Source: Spirosoma sp. KCTC 42546
Lineage (GTDB): Bacteria > Bacteroidota > Bacteroidia > Cytophagales > Spirosomataceae
Direction of reading: 5' to 3'
Assembly: GCF_006965485.1 (NCBI RefSeq)
Contig: NZ_CP041360.1
Span: 6,242,501-6,306,500 of the forward strand
Length of the DNA: 64,000 bases
Positions 61,620 to 64,000 of this stretch are shown here, one piece after another. The notes under the pieces are model-generated. The model saw nothing but the letters and a program-made list of their open reading frames with translations, searched no databases and was not told the origin of the DNA. Made by a program: the position numbers and the translations under genes. Every line of letters begins with the position of its first letter. The first letter of the stretch is position 1.

Positions 61620-62633
61620 CTAGAACGTAATTTTATATAAGGTCCCGTCGCCCAGGCTGGTCAGATAAGCCGTGTGGCTATCAACCACTTTCAAGTCCGT
61701 TGGCAGGTTCAGCTTGTCGAGCAGTACATCGCTACTGGTTCCTTTTGCCCGGAGCAGCCGACCCGTTTTCGGAGTCCAGCCCATGGGCCCAAACACGGCA
61801 AATTCAAGCGCTAAATAGTTGCCACTGCCATCGTTTTCCAGATCAACCAGGCTGTTAAAGGTCTGCTGAAAGACACTGATTTTCCCAGCCAGATCCATCC
61901 GATAAATGAGCGCTTTGCCCGCCGGAAACGGGAAACCAAGCAAGGTACTGATGGCAAACTGCTTCCCATCGTACGTAATCCCTGTGGGTACCGATTGAAC
62001 AAAAGGTGGCCCTGGAGGAGGGCCAGCCGGATTGGGATTGGCGATACCCGGCACGGCCGTTACGACACCTAATTGCCCGGTTTTAGACCGGCGAATAATG
62101 GCGTTGGCGGCTGCATCGGAGAAGTAGAGCGCTCCATCTGGGCCCAAGGTCATGTTATATAAATGGGATTCGCCGGTATCCTCGGTGAAGGTATAGTCAA
62201 TGACGAATTTCTGAATGTTTTCGGGCGTCAGACTAGACGCCGGAATGGGCGCATCGCCGGTTTTGTATGCGCTGATATTGAACGTATAGAGGCCTTTGGC
62301 ATTCAGAATGTAAAGCACACCATCGGCGGCCAGTAGGTGGTCCGTCGCGTCCAGCTCATTATCGGGGCGTGTAAAGGAATACAATCCGGTAATGATCGGA
62401 TGCACTTTCCCATCCGGCGTGATTTCCGAGACGCGGCCATCATTGTTACCCGTGCCTTGTTCCGTGACGAAGACTCGTCCAGTGGCATCAGTCTCTACGC
62501 CAATTACTCCCACTAAGCCGGTTGCCAACGTGGTCATTGTGGGCTGAACTATCGAGGGAATCCGGTGATCCTGGCATCCTGTGAGTAGGCTACCCGCCAG
62601 AAATAAACTTAAAAGGGGTCGTTTGTAGTGCAT
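61620..62633 (-). CDS. ScyD/ScyE-like beta-propeller lipoprotein
   Basis: 337 residues. The lipobox LAGSLLTGCQD gives a lipid anchor. The mature part is an NHL/SMP-30-like six-bladed propeller: VIGVETDATGRVFVTEQGTG, YNMTLGPDGALYFSDAAANAI and PTDLKVVDSHTAYLTSLGDG. The ScyD/ScyE family was named from cyanobacterial scytonemin clusters; in Bacteroidota its role is unknown. Confidence 0.85.
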   Translation of the reverse strand: MHYKRPLLSLFLAGSLLTGCQDHRIPSIVQPTMTTLATGLVGVIGVETDATGRVFVTEQGTGNNDGRVSEITPDGKVHPIITGLYSFTRPDNELDATDHLLAADGVLYILNAKGLYTFNISAYKTGDAPIPASSLTPENIQKFVIDYTFTEDTGESHLYNMTLGPDGALYFSDAAANAIIRRSKTGQLGVVTAVPGIANPNPAGPPPGPPFVQSVPTGITYDGKQFAISTLLGFPFPAGKALIYRMDLAGKISVFQQTFNSLVDLENDGSGNYLALEFAVFGPMGWTPKTGRLLRAKGTSSDVLLDKLNLPTDLKVVDSHTAYLTSLGDGTLYKITF

Positions 62634-62678
62634 AACTTGAGTTGTTTAGAGAAAAAATAGGTAGATTGAAAAGTTAAG

Positions 62679-63344
62679 TCAGGCCAGCGCGGCCTGCACG
62701 TTCGTGAATCGCTCGGCCGATAGCTCCTCCTGGGCCAGTTGCCAAAAATGATCGTATACTGCCTGGGGAGCCCCTTGTTTTACGCCCGACAGCCAGGCAA
62801 TTACTTCCTTATCGTTGATGGATCGCATCATCCAGCGGCTCTCGGCCATCAGCGTCTGAGGGGGAATTGACGCTATAATCGCCTGTTCCATCTGCCGAAT
62901 CTCAGCGTCGGAATAATGCTTCCAGAGTAGTTCGATCAAGACGGTCTCTTCCTTATTCATATGGTAGAGATTAAAGGCGATAAATTCATGGAAGGCAAAC
63001 AGGATCTGCTGGCCAATGGCTTCACGCTGGTTGCCGGAGGTGGCGGTTTCCCACGCCCGTATGTGATCGAAGAGCGTCTGGGTCAGTTGGTGATCGATCT
63101 CGTGATCTTTTTCCAGTTCATCAATGAGTTGCGCCTGATAGTGGCGAATGTAAGGCAGAATAAAGCGGTCCTCATTCTCGGCGTGTTCATCGAAAAACAG
63201 GAGTAACTGATGTAATGGCTCAATGGCCTTGCTGGCTTGTGGCCCAGAAAAATCGGTTTGTTGTAAGCGAAGCGCTGTATCATACAGCATGCCCCGCAGC
63301 CCTTTGTGAATTTGGGTGAAGACGTTGTGTCGTTGATCTTGCAT
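62679..63344 (-). CDS. Hemerythrin-like domain protein
   Basis: 221 residues from the ATG at 63344; an in-frame TTG at 63383 is less likely. Four-helix bundle with His/Glu iron ligands: HKGLRGMLYD, FFDEHAENEDRFILP, EKDHEIDHQL and HEFIAFNLYHMNKEE. It may sense or bind oxygen or nitric oxide. A C-terminal helical extension (~155-221) is unassigned. Confidence 0.88.
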   Translation of the reverse strand: MQDQRHNVFTQIHKGLRGMLYDTALRLQQTDFSGPQASKAIEPLHQLLLFFDEHAENEDRFILPYIRHYQAQLIDELEKDHEIDHQLTQTLFDHIRAWETATSGNQREAIGQQILFAFHEFIAFNLYHMNKEETVLIELLWKHYSDAEIRQMEQAIIASIPPQTLMAESRWMMRSINDKEVIAWLSGVKQGAPQAVYDHFWQLAQEELSAERFTNVQAALA

Positions 63345-63415
63345 GGGTTTTAACAGGTATGTATTGGTCTGATTAGTTGACAATTGAGTTGATTGCTCAT
63401 TGGGTACGGCCCAAC

Positions 63416-64000
63416 TTACAAGGCTTGAATAATGCGGGCATACACATTGTTGAGCCGATTCACATCGTACCCTCCGCCACTGTCGTCGGCTACGTTCACC
63501 GTGATGTTGGACACACTCCCCGAGTTGGCACTCGTTCGGGTGATGCGAACGCCCAGACTCACCGTACTGTTAGCTCCCACCCCCTGGCCCTCATTAATCA
63601 TCAGACTCAGTTGCCGACCCATCACCGAACTGCCTTGATGCCACCGGGCATTATCGACCGCCACCGGGTTGGCACTCCCCCCCGACACGCTGATAGTAGT
63701 CAGCGTGTTGTCGAAGTTGACGCTGTAGCCAGGGGGGACGCTAATGGTCATCACGATGGCCCCACGGGCGGCTGTCCCGTTGACCTCCTGAAGCTGGAGC
63801 AGCAAGCCCTTGGTTTCTCCCGCCGAAAAGTTGGCATCGGGCAGACTAACGATGGCCGTCAGGTCGGGACCGCTCAGGGCCGTCACGCTCACCAGGGCAC
63901 TTTGGCTACAGTTCCCACTGGTGGCCACGACGGTAAACGTTTGCACCCCGGCCGTGGTTAAGCGGGCCAGCACCGCCGAACTCGTGGCGGGGCTGGTCAG
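63416..64000 (-). CDS. C-terminal part of a large secreted repeat protein (runs off window)
   Basis: The frame is open across the window edge; at least 194 residues are visible. It contains a beta-sandwich repeat (VSVTALSGPDLTAIVSLPDA; SVPPGYSVNFDNTLTTISVS) like conserved-repeat/DUF11-type modules, ending DVNRLNNVYARIIQAL. There is no type IX C-terminal signal of classical form. Probably a large cell-surface or secreted protein. Confidence 0.7.
   Translation of the reverse strand: MTSPATSSAVLARLTTAGVQTFTVVATSGNCSQSALVSVTALSGPDLTAIVSLPDANFSAGETKGLLLQLQEVNGTAARGAIVMTISVPPGYSVNFDNTLTTISVSGGSANPVAVDNARWHQGSSVMGRQLSLMINEGQGVGANSTVSLGVRITRTSANSGSVSNITVNVADDSGGGYDVNRLNNVYARIIQAL

Noticed and set aside
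63377..63961. 194-codon plus-strand frame
   Set aside because: Antisense to the secreted repeat protein, whose beta-repeat pattern is convincing.

Overview
The window looks like a chromosomal segment of a Bacteroidota, order Cytophagales, close to Spirosoma and its relatives. Reasons: promoters of the TAnnTTTG type, a type IX secretion plug-domain protein, a PUR-alpha-like DUF3276 protein, DUF4369/DUF5106 thioredoxin-like proteins, many secreted proteins and lipoproteins, and a SAM-I riboswitch on metH. No taxonomic search was possible.

Layout. 0-4 kb: a signalling cassette (small Cys-rich protein, membrane protein, HisKA_3 kinase, LuxR-type regulator) and part of what looks like a second copy; the two share an upstream leader and a near-palindromic ATACGGG motif. 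4-13.7 kb: fasciclin protein, metH under a SAM-I riboswitch, a carbamoyltransferase / SGNH hydrolase / DUF5989 / SxtJ cluster, and a Ppx/GppA phosphatase. 13.8-31.4 kb: a sensor kinase, a secreted protein, then a surface-glycan locus. The locus carries a complete CMP-pseudaminic acid pathway (pseB, C, F, G, H, I), a Wzx flippase, two FkbM-type methyltransferases, two glycosyltransferases, a sulfatase and an MptE/DUF115-like protein that may be the pseudaminyltransferase. 31.5-43.7 kb: housekeeping genes (pfkA, TlpA-like, DUF58, RlpA, DUF3276, ychF, T9SS plug protein, bestrophin, radical SAM, ABC-F) and tRNA-Thr(CGT). 43.8-57 kb: an eroded accessory region with a frameshifted Crp/Fnr gene and truncated NmrA-type, kinase and receiver genes among intact small operons and two AT-rich membrane glycosyltransferases. 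57.2-58.55 kb: a wrecked IS3-family element. 58.6-64 kb: GH43 arabinanase-like, jelly-roll, ScyD/ScyE and hemerythrin proteins, and the 3' end of a repeat-rich secreted protein.

Two non-coding phenomena stand out. First, a GC-rich hairpin-forming micro-element of exactly 16 bp occurs at least 13 times. Nine copies sit inside the single IS3 element; removing each copy restores the transposase reading frame, so these are real insertions at a short Y^Y target. Two variants keep the hairpin by compensatory changes. The other four copies are intergenic: one in the transcription-start region of the tRNA gene, one between putative -33 and -7 boxes of ychF, and one interrupting the arm of another hairpin. 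Second, many gene junctions between 12.7 and 41.7 kb are filled by long, often perfect inverted repeats (arms 14-41 bp) made of degenerate short direct repeats. Arm sequence differs from junction to junction, the 5' arm is usually C-poor, and arms often abut stop or start codons. Neither behaves like a conventional terminator or REP family.
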